DNA of 64,000 nucleotides, from the NCBI GenBank assembly GCA_963555705.1, contig OY743174.1:55760234-55824233 (forward strand), written 5' to 3'. This DNA is from Ligustrum vulgare (taxonomy: Eukaryota > Streptophyta > Magnoliopsida > Lamiales > Oleaceae). Below, piece after piece: positions 1 through 11,664 of this stretch. How positions within the stretch are numbered: position 1 is the first letter of the stretch; each line of letters opens with the position of its first letter. A program made the position numbers and the translations under genes. The notes beneath the pieces are model-generated. The model worked only from the letters and a program-made list of their open reading frames with translations, searched no databases and was not told the origin of the DNA.

Positions 1-401
1 CACATATTCTAAAAGAGATGTTTGATCAGATATTACAGCAAAATCAACCAAAAATTTATCAAAAATGCCCACTATCTTGCTTTGAAAATTACAATCAGTT
101 GTTGTCCATGACTTTTTTGTCTTATTGCTGAACCTAATCATCTTTCTCAAATAGAACAAGCAAACATCTAAATGCTGCAGAATAATACCACAAAAAAGGT
201 TAAAAACAAAAAAATTACAATACAAATGAAAGTAATAAAAATTAATGATGAAAACATAAAACACAAATATAACTTACAGTGTCTTCAAGTTGACCGTCTT
301 TTGAATATAAATAGTACCACCAGATTTTCTTGGTTACGGTCAAAATTCCAAAGTCATGTGAAGGATGAATTTCGAGTCCTGACCTCCCAAATTTGAAAAC
401 C
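1..401 (-). CDS. Exons 7 and 8: segment leading into Ulp1 protease domain
   Basis: Exon 7 (401-278) completes the split codon left by exon 6 and encodes [15 protein letters not shown]. It ends at a GTAAGT donor. Exon 8 begins at 174 after a CTGCAG acceptor and encodes [11 protein letters not shown], then continues open to the window edge. The joined motif W-x(5)-L-x(4)-G-x-LxDxH(I/L)D-x(5)-YLRK is typical of the region between DUF1985 and the cysteine protease in MULE-encoded Ulp1-like proteins. The catalytic residues are not in this window. Confidence 0.75.
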
Positions 402-3400
402 CTATAACATTAAAATAGTATCATGATCTGAAATTTAAAAAACAAAAAACTATAACAAAAAGTATCATAGTATGATACTTTACATAATATTAATAACTAC
501 AGCAATCAAAAAACTTGCAAGATATTTAACTCTAGGACAACTATGACCAAAAGTATCATAGTATGGAACTTTACATGAAATCAATAACAATATCAGAAAA
601 CTTACATTTTTTTATCTATTAGGCAATTAAGACCAAAAGTATCATAGTATGTTACTTTTCAAAAATATTAATAACTAATGCAATCAGAGTACCAATAATA
701 TGAAACTTACAAATTCTTATCTTTAAAACCTTCTTTGTACCATGCTAGAAATTTAGCAAGAGCATCATCATCAGGAAGTGATAATATTTCGCCCTTGAAA
801 GCATAGGAACCCTTGACAACTTTGGCAGGTGCAGATGTGGAGTCATGTGCAATAAATTTGCTTCTTGACTGAGTCAAAGGACTGTTATCCTCCACATTGA
901 CGGGTTCATTCCCCTTAAAAAGAAAATAAAAGCTAATTAATAATTTTTTGCATAATGTATAATTTGAAACAATAAATTTAGAAAATTTACCTCCCGGACA
1001 TCCTTGACAACTTTAGTTGGAGTTAAATAAGAATCAGTGATTTTGGAATTTTCATCTCTTGACTCAGGTTGTGAATCTTCTAGTAGTTTAAAAGAAGGCA
1101 TGTCATCACTCATTGACTCTGATCCTTTATTTTCATCCTTTGTCAAACCCTTAAGTCCCACTACGTCGCAGCCATCATTTTCATTCAACAGTTTATCCTC
1201 TTTGATTGGAATTTCATCACTCACAATCTTCGAATCTCCAACATTCATTTGAATTTCATCACTTCCAATCTTCATAACTCCCACATTCTCACTACTGTAA
1301 CTTTCATTGAATGTTGCATCCTCTTTACTGACAACTCCTTCAGGTAAATCATTCTTATTCCTCGCATCATTCTTACTAACCAAGTCATCAATAAACTTTG
1401 ATAGCATCCCACGAAAATCCTCCCTTAAACTGTCCATTTGACAGAGAAAGTCATTCTTCAAATCAATTTGTTGAGCAGATATCTGTTCCTGTTTCAACTT
1501 GATATCTAAAAGATGTTCCTCAATTTCTTTAGAAGGAACACTTCCCTACAATGTCAAAAGAAAAATCTTTATTAAATATGGAAAAATATTGCATATATCG
1601 TTAAGGAGAAGAACAAATGTAATATACCTCTTTTTCTTTCCCTTCACATGATAATATAGCATGATGTGATGAAGGTGGTGGACATGGAGGTATGTCTACT
1701 GGATATTTGATAAATAATCCAAATGCATACGGCTGTTGTTTTTCTTCATCTGTTGGTTCAATAATGTTGACTTCAACCTGAAAAAAGGAAATAGAAACAA
1801 ATGTTGTGTTATCGACATATAAGAGATTAAATAAAATCAATTAAGAAAAAATACTTACAATGGGACCATCAAAAACTGCATTCTCAAATTGAGCAGACAT
1901 CATACGCTTCTCAGATTTCCAGCTTAGAATTCGGGGGTACAATGTATTTACTCTCTTGCATACATGTCCATCTAAATCCGGGATACTTTCATATGCCCAT
2001 ATCTGGAAAGCTAATGGAAACCCATTCAGCCTATACGAATATGATGCGACTTTTGATTTAGGATCAATTGTAGGTTTCCTATCACGAAGAGCGCCTCTAA
2101 GACCCTTTACTGTTTTCTTAAAAACATATTTTCCCCATGGAAAATTTTCCCCCAAATCAGCATCAACTATATTGAAAACAGCTTTCTCTACCAATTTCTC
2201 ATAGCTTTCCCTATACAAAAATGAAGTCACTAGATGCACAATTGCAATCTTAACAGCATCTTCATCATTTACATTCACAGGCAGATGCTTAAAGACATGT
2301 TCAACTTCTTTTGATGTCACTCTTTTGTAATTCGAGAAATATTCCTCTTTCAACCTACACTCATTTGTGTTGAAGTCAGACCAATCATCATCACCAATTA
2401 CTTTAAGACCAGTCACTAAACAAAATTCCTCGTCTGAAAATCGAACAAACTTTTCACCAACTTTGAACCACATCTGATTCTTTTTTGCCTCTTTAACAAA
2501 AACCTCTCTCAAGAGCATACAATGGATCAGTTGGAGTTGTAGGCATATTTCATTAAGTTCAAGATATGCACCAAAGCAAGTCCTCTTGAACATTTGCAAC
2601 TGAGAATGTGACAGCTTGCCCTTGATGTTCTCCATAGCAGAAGCTTCAAATTTGACAATAGGTTTCCCATTCAGCCACATATCAACAGGCAACAAATATT
2701 CTCTATCCTACAAAATAATAAAATTATCAACATTAATATTATAGAATTCATAAGAAAATGGATGAGAAAATGTACAAACTACCTATACATAAAGTAGCAT
2801 ATTATGCTACTTTATTATGTAATTTGATACTTTTTCAAATAACATGATACTTTTCAAATAATGGCAAGTACAAAACACGCTAATCATGCAAACAAAAAAT
2901 GCAAGTGATATCCGAATCTAAAACAAAACAAAAAAAGCAAGTGATTTTTTGATCTAATGCTTTCTAGAAGGCAACAAAATTACATTCACTTACATTTTCA
3001 CAAAAAAACATGTATCAAATATAGGGAACACATAGATATATAGAAAAGTAGATCACAAAATACAAAAATAACAACACATTAAAAAGGTAACATAATGTGA
3101 TACTTTTTAAACTCGTGTGATACTTTAGACAATATTGTCTAAATCTGAATTGAAATCTAAAAAACCAACCCTTCTTTAGTTAAATAAGACTAGAACACCA
3201 TCTATCATGTCTAAATCTTCATGTAATTTGATACTTTTCAACATTCAATATCTTTAATCTAAAAAACAATAAAAGAATCAATTATGATACTTTTCTAGTA
3301 ATGGCAAGTACAAAACACACTACGCCATGGAAGTTTCAGCTATGGACACATAGATTATATAGGAAAGTAGATCACAAAAAACAAAAATAGCCATTAATGG

Positions 3401-5165
3401 TAACGGACTTCTAACTATTCAAATATGGAACAGACTTAGGAAAAATCACTTACAATGGACATAGGCTAACAAATTTTGTCCTACAGAAGACATCTGCATA
3501 CATTAGCCTACATGATGTTCATGTTGGGGAAATTACTGTCAAAGAAACTCTATATTTCTCTGCAAGATGCCAGGGGGTCGGTTCTCGATGTGGTAATTTT
3601 TGCAAGTATCATTCACGATTGAAACACTAGATTCTGCAGGTTATGAAAAGATTAGATGCCTCCAATTGCAAATATTTAATCTACCTTAAAGCATATGATA
3701 TGTGTATGTTGAGTATGGGCATAGCATACTTGAAGATAAACATCCAGCACATCCTGCACTTTTAAACCAGTATTCATCTATTGTCTGATGCTTATCTAAA
3801 ATATCAACCTATTTATTATGATATATTTAAGGAGAACAAATATTAACTTTTAAAAAGAAATAATCACATCCATCACTTTTAAACCAATAATCATCTATTG
3901 TATGATGCTTATCTTAATATGGAAATAAGTCCCCATATCATGTGTCTATATACTACTCTACTGAGATTATAGGATCTTGGTTATCACACCTGCACAGACT
4001 TTGAACCAAAACTGGCATCGAATTCTAGCACCGTAATCACTTACAATGGACATAGGCTAACAAAAAACAAAAAAAAAAAAAGGTAACATAATGTGATACT
4101 TTTTAAACTCGTGTGCTACTTTAGACAATATTGTCTAACTCTGAATTGAAATCTAAAAAACCAACCCTTCTTTAGTTAACTAAGACTATAACACCATCTA
4201 TCATGTCTAAATCTTTATGTAATTTGATACTTTTCAACATTCAATATCTTTAATCTAAAAACAATAAAAGAATCAATTATGATACTTTTCTAGTAATGGC
4301 AAGTACAAAACACACTACGCCATGAAAGTTTCAGCTATGGACACACCAAGATATGAATACATACATAAACATGCAGATCCTCGTCCATCTCATCATTTAC
4401 AGGTTGCTTTCGCTTTTTACTTGATATTGCTGCTTCATGCTTCTTCTTCCTCTTCTTATTTGATGAATGAGATGGATTTTCTACTTTTGTAATAGAATCC
4501 TGTCATTGGTATATATCAAAAAATCATTAGTCATCAACTCCAAAACAGGGGCAGGATTAGTCCAAAACACACTACACCATGGAATTAACACCAAACAGGG
4601 GCACCCCGGAATGAAATTTATGACTTGTCCCTCTTTATTGTGCATGTTCATAACGTCTATCCATATTTCTCACTTTATCATCTCTTTAGCCAATTTTTAT
4701 ATACTCTATAAATAATCAAATCGATCTTACTCACATATTTAGCCTCTAGCTATCCTTTAACACAATCATTGTTTTATAAATCAATTTATAAAAATGACAA
4801 TTTCTCAGCCAGTGATGAGGATAGTAATATAAACGAAACTGAAAGCAGTGTGTGGTGTATTTGGAGCATTGGAATCGCCCCAGATGCAACGTTACGGGGA
4901 CACAAAAATTAGCAAAAATATATGATTTTAGCTGTACTTCAAACAAAAAAACATTTCTATTACAAAAAAAAATATACTGAAAAATAAAAAAACTTGCCTC
5001 TATACTGTTCTTCTCCCTCTTCTTCTTCTTCTTCTTCTTCTTCTTCACACCTTCAACACCTACATTGGACTTCTTCTTCCGCTTCATCAGTAACAACTTC
5101 GTCAATTTTGTTGAATTCGAAATAGAATTTTTCGGCTTCGCTTTTGCACTCCGAGTAACAACCAT
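1..5165 (-). CDS. DUF1985 / Ulp1-type gene, 8 exons seen, 3' part off-window
   Basis: I see a spliced minus-strand gene with exons at 5165-4998, 4499-4371, 2707-1859, 1777-1628, 1545-991, 913-711, 401-278 and 174 to beyond the left edge. All exon phases join without a stop. Exon 1 starts at an ATG and encodes a lysine-rich, NLS-like N-terminus; exon 2 is another basic segment (KKRKKKHE). Exon 3 is the DUF1985 domain, exons 4-6 an acidic, low-complexity linker, and exons 7-8 resemble the [14 protein letters not shown] / [11 protein letters not shown] region that precedes a Ulp1 (C48) SUMO-protease domain. The catalytic His-Asp-Cys would lie off-window. Intron 1 uses a GC donor (GAG then GCAAGT); the others are GT-AG. 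Such proteins are mostly carried by Mutator-like elements of the KI-MULE type, though a domesticated host copy is possible. The family call is firm; whether it is an active gene is inference. Confidence 0.8.
460..700. repeat. Three degenerate ~88-bp tandem repeats in intron 6
   Basis: The phrase AAGTATCATAGTATG starts at 460, 551 and 637, each time followed by an ACTTT(A/T)-type segment and AATATTAATAAC-like sequence. The spacings are 91 and 86 bp. The same GTATCAT/ATGATAC words recur in other introns of this gene (around 2800, 3100 and 4100), so the gene has an intron-borne low-copy repeat. Confidence 0.6.
1859..2707 (-). CDS. Exon 3: DUF1985 domain
   Basis: This 849-nt exon (283 codons, phase 0 at both ends) carries the whole DUF1985 domain. 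Landmarks are [13 protein letters not shown] near the N-terminus, then [20 protein letters not shown], a middle block [19 protein letters not shown], and [19 protein letters not shown] near the end. These match the usual order in plant DUF1985 proteins, where a G-x-x-F-x-x-EFxLxTGL block and a GFP-x-A-x-QxWAxExIP block are diagnostic. The acceptor is TTTTGTAG and the donor is GTAAGT. The function of DUF1985 is not established; it almost always accompanies Ulp1-like protease domains. Confidence 0.85.
3085..3360. repeat. Intronic segmental duplication, copy 1
   Basis: About 270 bp starting AAGGTAACATAATGTGATAC is repeated at 4078-4345 with roughly 95% identity by eye. Both copies lie in the intron between exons 2 and 3 and flank the captured ABCG fragment. 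Confidence 0.75.
3441..3594 (+). pseudogene. Captured fragment of a PDR-type ABCG transporter exon
   Basis: On the plus strand, antisense to the host gene, one frame reads [14 protein letters not shown], then [20 protein letters not shown] and [11 protein letters not shown]. This matches the segment just after the Walker A region of the first nucleotide-binding domain of plant PDR/ABCG full-size transporters (pattern TYNGH-x(4)-F-x(3)[31 protein letters not shown]). It covers about 50 residues of a protein of about 1,400 and cannot work alone. Flanking sequence has intron-like character. It is best read as a host gene fragment captured by the Mutator-like element that probably carries the DUF1985 gene. 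Family recognition is strong; the capture mechanism is inferred. Confidence 0.75.
4078..4345. repeat. Intronic segmental duplication, copy 2
   Basis: This is the second copy of the 3085-3360 segment. It is preceded at 4031-4059 by a short extra copy of the start of the ABCG fragment (ATCACTTACAATGGACATAG), so the duplication reached into the captured exon. It stops just short of exon 2 (4371-4499). Confidence 0.7.
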
Positions 5166-5400
5166 TTTAGGATTTCGTAGATAAAAATGAGAATGGGGTT
5201 TGCATAAAGACTATTGACGATGAGGATTTAATAGCGAAATGGAAGAAGGATTAAAGGCTTAAACCCTACTGAAATCGTTGAGGCGAACTGGAAGAAGGAT
5301 GGAAGGCTTAAACCCTACTGAGGCTGTCTGAACTTTGAGAGAGTTGTGAAGAAACCGTCCCTAAGAAAACTGAATGGGCCGTTTGCGTTTGGGCTGGTCT
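5166..5400 (-). promoter_or_regulatory. Putative promoter/5' UTR with telo-box and site II motifs
   Basis: Upstream of the exon-1 ATG there are two AAACCCT telo-box cores (plus-strand 5261-5267 and 5310-5316) inside a roughly 50-bp imperfect duplication of the GGAAGAAGGAT..GGCTTAAACCCTACTGA type. Two site-II-like elements follow (TGGGCC at 5375-5380 and GGGCT at 5391-5395). Telo-boxes with site II elements are typical of promoters active in dividing cells. No clear TATA box was found. The motifs are seen; the promoter role is inferred. Confidence 0.45.
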
Positions 5401-6339
5401 AGGTCCGTATAATTCAAATTTTTTTCCTTCAGTAGTAAATATCAGTTTTACTACTTAATTATAGTATTTTTTGCAATTAAGCCTTAAAAAAACATCAACA
5501 TATTTAAGGCCCATATTCATATGTTACAAAAATGGTGACCTTTGGAATTGTCCATATTTAATGTCCATATATCTTATGTTACAAAAATACTTACCTTTGG
5601 AAATGGAATTTTAAGCTTCAAATTGTATCTTCCTCAAGTGTCAATGGAGATTGAGTGAATAGTCTTGTGGTGCAAGACAGATAGTGTTGAAATGAAGTAA
5701 AAGAAAAAAATGTCTAATTTTCGTTTTCTTCCAAATAATTTTAAAAAAATAAAATTGGCTAACTCTATTATCCATTGGCTTCTTTCTTTGTCCATTGGAT
5801 AGTTTTGATATGTCATGTACATCACATCAATCATATGTTCAATCCACTTGCATGATTCCATTTTTGTCTTCTAGTTGAGTGAGGGCATATTGGACTTTTC
5901 ATGGCCAAAATTAGTCATTTTTGAGCTCATTTTCAAAAGTTGTCACATTTTTTGGCATTATACATTTTTTGGTCATCCATGCAAATGTCCCAAATAAATA
6001 TTTAATTAAAAATAAGAAATGAAGGAAGACGTACAGTTAATTTCAAAAAAGGTACAATTACACATACATTAATTTATTTACGGTTTATATATTTACTGTT
6101 CCAGGGAATTTTCTTTAAATAGTGTTATTTAAATTGATTTATTTAAAGCTTAAAATTGGCAAACAAAATTACATTTACACAAATTTTTAATAAGTAAAAA
6201 AATTGAAATGTCTATGATTTACTCTTAGAGTTTTATTAAAATAAAAATTCTTGGGACAATGAGTTGTTAAAAAGTAGGATTTTTTTTGAATTTATATGTA
6301 TATTATTTTATTAGTAGAATGACTGACCATTAAAAAAAA
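5401..6339. other. Non-coding AT-rich spacer
   Basis: No gene was recognised. Short direct repeats of the type CATAT..ATGTTACAAAAAT..ACCTTTGGA occur at about 5517-5605, and GCAATTAAGCC-type sequence at about 5475 resembles the terminal parts of Mutator-like elements. It may contain the 5' end of the DUF1985-bearing element, but no terminal repeat partner is visible in the window. Confidence 0.3.
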
Positions 6340-6590
6340 TCAATGACTATTTACACAACTCATTTGTATAACGATTCAATTTTAATGATTATTATTGATG
6401 TAATTAATCTTTTCAAAATATAATTTCTAGATTATTACAAATTGTAATAAGATAGTACCAATTCTAATAGTACTGTATGGATAGTGATAAATTATTTGTA
6501 ATAATCTAGAAATTATATTTTGAAAAAATTAATTACATCAATAATAATCATTAAAATTGAATAGTTATGCAAATGGTTATTGAAGTTTTT
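6340..6590. mobile_element. Fold-back MITE
   Basis: Two arms of about 100 bp (about 6340-6448 and 6492-6590) are inverted copies with only a few mismatches; the inner 46 bp (from GATGTAATTAATC) are almost perfect. The centre of about 45 bp contains GATAGTACCAATTC. There is no coding capacity. The superfamily is uncertain because terminal bases and target duplication are not clear. Confidence 0.65.
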
Positions 6591-6640
6591 TTAAGTAGTA
6601 AGTTATTTAAGTTCCTAACTATTACAATTGTGGTGCAAAG

Positions 6641-8046
6641 TGATAATTATATTTATACACTTATTTCTATCCTAAAAGTAGGATTTTAATTGTTTATTCA
6701 AGAATATTTTCTATTTATTTTATATCATTTATTTATATTTCACGAATAACCTAGAAGTCGTGAAAACAATGGAATTGAAGCCAAAATCGAGCAATTGGAT
6801 GTAAAAAGTGTCAAAGTGAGCAAATCAAGAATTGATGCAGTTAATTAAAGGGCCAATTGGAAGAAGAAATCAAATTTGGAAGAAATCAGAAGTTCAGGGG
6901 CTAAATTGCAACAATCAGAAGTTGGAAGACTTGCTGTGCAATTAAAAGACATAGACCAACTTGTAACATTTAAAAGTCAGAAATTGCCTTAAACCTTAAT
7001 ACCGTGCGGTCGCACGGCAAAAAAAATCAGCGACTGAAACTTACCCGCAGCGTCGTACGATCGCGAATATTTGAACCGTGCGGTCGCACGGTTATTCGAC
7101 TGGGCCGCAGCTGGGTTTTTTACGCGGAATTCTGCAGTTTTTCTCCTCAATTAACCTTGAATTCGTGAACATCTATAAATAAGAGACTTGGGGCACGAAA
7201 TTAGGAGTTCAAAAATTATCAAAGGTGATCCCGAAGGGTTGTCGAACTCTCAAGGAACCAACTAGCGCATGATTGAAGATTCTTCTACATCATGGTGAAA
7301 AGGGTGATGAACTCCAATTATCATAGTTGTAATTTATCTTTTATCATATTTTTAGGCTAGAAATCTTGTGTTAGAATTGTGATGAAGTTTTAACTATTTT
7401 ATTTCATGTTTTTACCAATTATTTAATATATGCAGTTTATGAGTTTGATGCAATTAAATAAGTGCATTTATTATCATGCAATTGTTTGACCAGCTTTTGT
7501 GTGATTGTCTTCATGATTTTTTATTTTCGAAATAGTAAGATTTCATTAGAAGCTATTTAATTGCCACAAAGTCTAATAGGGGATAGAAATATACCCCTAT
7601 ACTTTGTGTTATCATATATAGTGTTCATTGACCTTTAATACTTTTCTAATTGGTTAATTGTCATAGAAATATAGTTGATTGACATTTAAAGATAAGTTTT
7701 TATGCATCGCTCGAAAGAGGACTTAAAACATTTTAGGAACATGGATATTCAAAACCCCATAAGTTGTCTTTAAATGATTTGGTTAAATACATGGATGATT
7801 TGGTTAAAATGAATTCATAATTCTAACGCGTTTGCTTTTATAAGTTTTAACAAATCAAATTTTCTTATTTTTAGTTTAATCTTTATTTTAATTTTCAAAA
7901 TCAAAATTACCAAACTCAAACAAATTCCTTGTTCCGGTTAAGGTAATAGTCTAAAATACAATTTAAAGCAATCTCTGTGGGATCGATACTTGGACTCACG
8001 TCCACTTTATTACTTGCACGACCCGTGCACTTGCAGAGCGTTACCA
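6641..8046 (+). mobile_element. Solo LTR (1,406 bp), same family as the split LTR at 25820-37987
   Basis: The block starts TGATAATTAT and ends GAGCGTTACCA. It is flanked by near-identical 5-bp target duplications CAAAG (6636-6640) and CAAAT (8047-8051). It matches the LTR pieces at 25820-26881 and 37627-37987 over its length. It has a TATAAATA box at 7174-7181 and the common plant Ty3/gypsy 3' tail GACCCGTGCACTTGC. No internal retroelement sequence adjoins, so it arose by LTR-LTR recombination. The TATA orientation indicates plus-strand transcription. Confidence 0.8.
7002..7091 (+). promoter_or_regulatory. GC palindrome cluster in solo LTR promoter
   Basis: Perfect 16-bp dyads CCGTGCGGTCGCACGG lie at 7002-7017 and 7076-7091, with a decayed one at 7053-7068; spacings are 51 and 23 bp. 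The last ends 83 bp before the TATAAATA box. They stand out in AT-rich sequence. The regulatory role is inferred. Confidence 0.55.
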
Positions 8047-8090
8047 CAAATTAATAAATAATAAAAAAAATGGCCCCTATTAGATACATA

Positions 8091-8262
8091 TTAAATATTG
8101 TAATAAGATAGTTAGTACCAATTCTAATAGTACTGTTCGAATAGTAATAAATTATTTGTAATAATCTAGAAATTATATTTTGATAAGATTAATTACATCA
8201 GTAATAATCATTAAAATTGAATAGTTATGAAAAATGGTGATTGAAGTTTTTTTTATTTTTTA
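8091..8262. mobile_element. Truncated second copy of the 6340-6590 fold-back MITE
   Basis: The sequence repeats the centre and right arm of the upstream MITE (AATAAGATAGTTAGTACC through GAATAGTTATG..GGTGATTGAAG). The left arm is missing. Confidence 0.65.
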
Positions 8263-9230
8263 TTTTATTTTATAAGTAAGTGGTGCAAATTAGTAAAAAA
8301 AAAAGGGGGGGGGGGGGAGGGTGATTAGGCACACTTTATTCAAAACCTCATTTCTTTAAAACTCATTTCTTATAACATTCTATCAACAAAATAAACTACG
8401 TATAAATTAAAAAAAATCATACTTTTTAACATCTCACTGTACCAAAATTTACTATTACAAATTACATTATTTGAAATAATGAGTCTCAAACAGGTGCTTA
8501 AGTATACATTATTCACAAAATTATTATAATAAAACTCATTTTGTAGATAATGAGGGCTCAAACAAAGACTAAATATGCTCACAAAAAATAAATGATACAT
8601 GAAGTTCTAGCACTTCCCAAAAACAAGTATTGGCTAATTTTACTGTTTAAAATTTCTTTTTCTAAAATGGTAATTATTAATATTAATTCACTATTTATTA
8701 TTTATTTTGGACAAAACTCAGATTTAAAATAATTCAATTGAATGCATATTTTTAAATAGCTGCATTTTTCAGGTCCCAAAATTTTTTTATCCGTCTTCCC
8801 CTCTTGAAAATCAATTACAATTTTTTTTAATTCGTAAAAATAAAAAACTTTGTCAATATAACATAAATATTTTTATTTAAAAATAGAAACTGAAAGATGA
8901 TGAAATAAGAGCGTTCATCAATCTATTTTTATTTTCCTTTTCGTTTTAATAAAATTCTGAGCATATATTACATATAAATCTATTTTTTTTTATTACAAAT
9001 TCTATCTAAATGAAAATTTTCTTTTCCATTTTAAGTTTTAAATCAATTCAAATTACAATATTTAAAGAAATTTTTGGAATGATAAACATACGAAAAGTAA
9101 AAAATAAAATAAAATTAATATATGTGTAATGTACCTTTTTGATAATTAATTATCTTCTTTCGTTTCTCATTTTTAATTAAATATTCATTTCATATGTTAA
9201 CATATAAATTCAATATATGTGAGTAACAAA
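8263..9230. other. Non-coding AT-rich sequence with a G13 run
   Basis: It holds a G run of about 13 bases at about 8306-8318 and otherwise low-complexity AT-rich sequence. No open reading frame resembles a known protein. Part is probably the body of the Helitron whose 3' end is at 9260, but the 5' TC terminus was not identified. Confidence 0.3.
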
Positions 9231-9260
9231 TATTCGTGCGTCGCATGAATGTAACACTAG
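9231..9260 (+). mobile_element. Helitron 3' terminus
   Basis: A hairpin (TTCGTGC-GTC-GCATGAA with one G-T wobble) is followed by TGTAACA and CTAG, then T. This is the Helitron 3' end structure (hairpin, about 10 nt, CTRR, insertion before T). It is closely related to the ends at 22322, 41828, 50984 and 53259. The body and start are not delimited. Confidence 0.6.
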
Positions 9261-9594
9261 TAAACAATTAAGCTAAAAGTAGTGGTGTCAAAAAAGCAGG
9301 TTGGTTCAAACTGACCCGTCAAAGTGAAGACTTATGCAACTCAGTTCGACTACAAAATCGTCCCATGACTAAAGCGAGTCTAGTCGTAATTGGCCAACAA
9401 AAGTATATTGCAGCCCAATAATTGACCTACGACGCAAAATAAACTATATATTTTAATAGGATTAATTAGATTTCACACTAGTTCTATCTAGTGTTATTAG
9501 ATAAGGGTATATATAAGGAGTTAAAAAAATATGAAATTTAAAATTTTAGAAAGTTGTGAGTTTAATAAAAAAAACCAGTTTTTTAATTAAAAAA

Positions 9595-10250
9595 TTACTA
9601 ATTAAATTGGTTGAGGTCACAATTTATAATTTATGACCACGGACACAAATCACAAATTTTATAGGTCATAAATTATGAAATTTTTCGGTCACAAATCATA
9701 AATTGTTTGGTCACGACTTAATTTCCCGTCATAAATAATAAATTTTTATATTACGACTTATGATCACAAATCACAAATATTAAATGTCACGACTTATTTT
9801 TCGGTCACAAATATAACTCACAACTAATTTCTCGGTCACAAATTAAAAATTATAGGTCACAACTTATTTCTCGATCACAACTTAACAAATTATGAGTCAC
9901 AATTTCTTCAGTGGTCACAAATCTCAAATTTATAGGTCACAATTTTTTATAGAGAACAAATCACAAATTTTTTAGGTCACAATTATCATAAATCTTAAGT
10001 TTTCTCAGTCTGCAATCACAGATCACAAGTTTTATTGTTTACAATTTATCAAATTGTTTGATCACGACTCATATTTTTATCACAAATTATCAATTTAATT
10101 GGTTACAATCTACTTTTTTTTTTATATATCACAAACCACAATTTTTTTACAGGTCACAAATTATGATCACACTAATGAATTGGTCACAACTTATTTTTGG
10201 AACACAATTATCAAATTATTAGGTCAAAACAATTCAAAGATCACAAATTG
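9595..10250. repeat. Degenerate TCACAAAT / GGTCACAACTTAT array
   Basis: A motif close to AGGTCACAACTTATTTCTCG plus GTCACAAATCACAAATT recurs about 15 times with irregular 35-45-bp spacing. A second array of the same family lies at 16985-17510, and a remnant at 24896-24930. The unit is too degenerate to fix a period by eye. The array is followed by a CCACC-rich stretch. Confidence 0.6.
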
Positions 10251-10365
10251 TCCTTCATCACCCACCCACCCACCTACCCACCTCAACCTCACAACCACGG
10301 ATGTCGACGTCGAAACTGAAATCGGAACCGTTGCCACAACTATCACAAAGCCAACAAAAGGAATA

Positions 10366-11371
10366 TGATTTCGCAAAATCCGGAAAAATTCTTGTCTGTT
10401 CTTTCAAAACTGTTTTGAAAAATTTTAGAATCTGTTTTAAGCTTGTTACAACTAATACTGGAATATGTAAATAAGATGTTTTGATTTCAGAAGAACAAAC
10501 AAGAACTGATGAAATTCAATAAACAGAATAAAAAACAAAATGTAAAACGGAAGCAGGAGCCGAGGCTTGTGCGAGCACAGTTTCCTTAAAACAGATTCGC
10601 CCCCTCACCAATTCGTGCTTGAGTTGTATGGACGACTGTTTCCCAGGATACAACGGGTACAAGCAGTAGCAAAGCACTATGGAACTGCTCCAACGAACTG
10701 AACGGATGCCTGAACAATCACCAAACAGAAAGAAAGCTGGGAAGAAGAAGAAATTTGGGACTGTATTCTGGAGTGCAAAACCGTGTGTATTCAGACTGAG
10801 GAGGAGCTGGGGTTAAATAGCAGTGAAGGAGGAGTTACACAATAACTCTCCAATTAACAGAAATTAATTTGGGAGTTAGGAGTTTCAAATTTGAAAAATT
10901 AATTTTTTTTTTTCAAAACTTGGACCACGCGAGGAGCCAATTTTTTGGTTCATTCGGTTCGACATTCGTGTGCGCAGGTCGCGCCCGCACACATGTTCAA
11001 GGCTCGAAGGCCAATTCGAACCAAGATTTGCACCCCCCTGCGCGCACGTGGAGAGAGCCTCTATGCTACACATTCTTACAACCTCTCAAAGTGTAAGCAT
11101 ATATAAAGTGGTTCCAAATTTTGTTTCTTTCCTATGTGGGACAAGTTTTAACTCATTTCCCACCAAAAATCATATTCCACATGGTCCTCTTTGAACTCCA
11201 ATTTCTCATTCATCCGAGCATCAATTTTGGCAAGTGAACATATCATTTCGATGTTCTCACGGAGGAGAACACAACCCAACTTCGATCCTACACAAAGGTC
11301 AAGTGGGTCCCACCCAAAATTGAGTCCAAAGGCAGCCATTTGCTGCCTAAAAATTCTGCCATTTTCCAACA
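10366..11371 (-). mobile_element. Probable Copia-type solo LTR
   Basis: Read on the minus strand the block begins TGTTGGAAAATGGCAG, a typical plant Copia LTR start, and ends with CA at plus position 10366. It is richer in GC than its flanks, has no coding sequence, and interrupts a C-rich tract. The sequence after the right end is GGAAC; GGAAT lies one base from the left end, so the target duplication is only approximate. Confidence 0.5.
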
Positions 11372-11540
11372 GGAACACCTCCAAAACGAGCCTTGGTTTT
11401 AGCGCCAAATCGTACCAAAAATAAAACCTTCACCTTACCCCACACATACTCCCACTGCCGCCTTGTACTGGCGATGCTACCATTGGCTTCACGGTCGACA
11501 ACGACCTGGAATCGGGGACCACATCATCTCCGTCGCTAGC

Positions 11541-11571
<31 letters not shown>

Positions 11572-11659
11572 ATTTCTCTGATTCTTGAATGAGAGAGAGA
11601 TAGAGAGAGAAATGGTTTTGTTATATAATTTGATTTTTATTAAATAGCCACTTCAGTCC
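11372..11659. other. Spacer with CT microsatellite
   Basis: It contains a C-rich segment and a (CT)n tract at about 11540-11572, followed by a (GA)n-like tract at about 11590-11610. No gene was recognised. Confidence 0.5.
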
Positions 11660-11664
11660 CCATG

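Noticed and set aside
5634..5861. 75-codon minus-strand open frame
   Set aside because: No recognised family, no splice or promoter context; likely chance in AT-rich DNA.
10885..11408. Short ORFs on both strands
   Set aside because: They lie inside the probable Copia solo LTR and match no protein.
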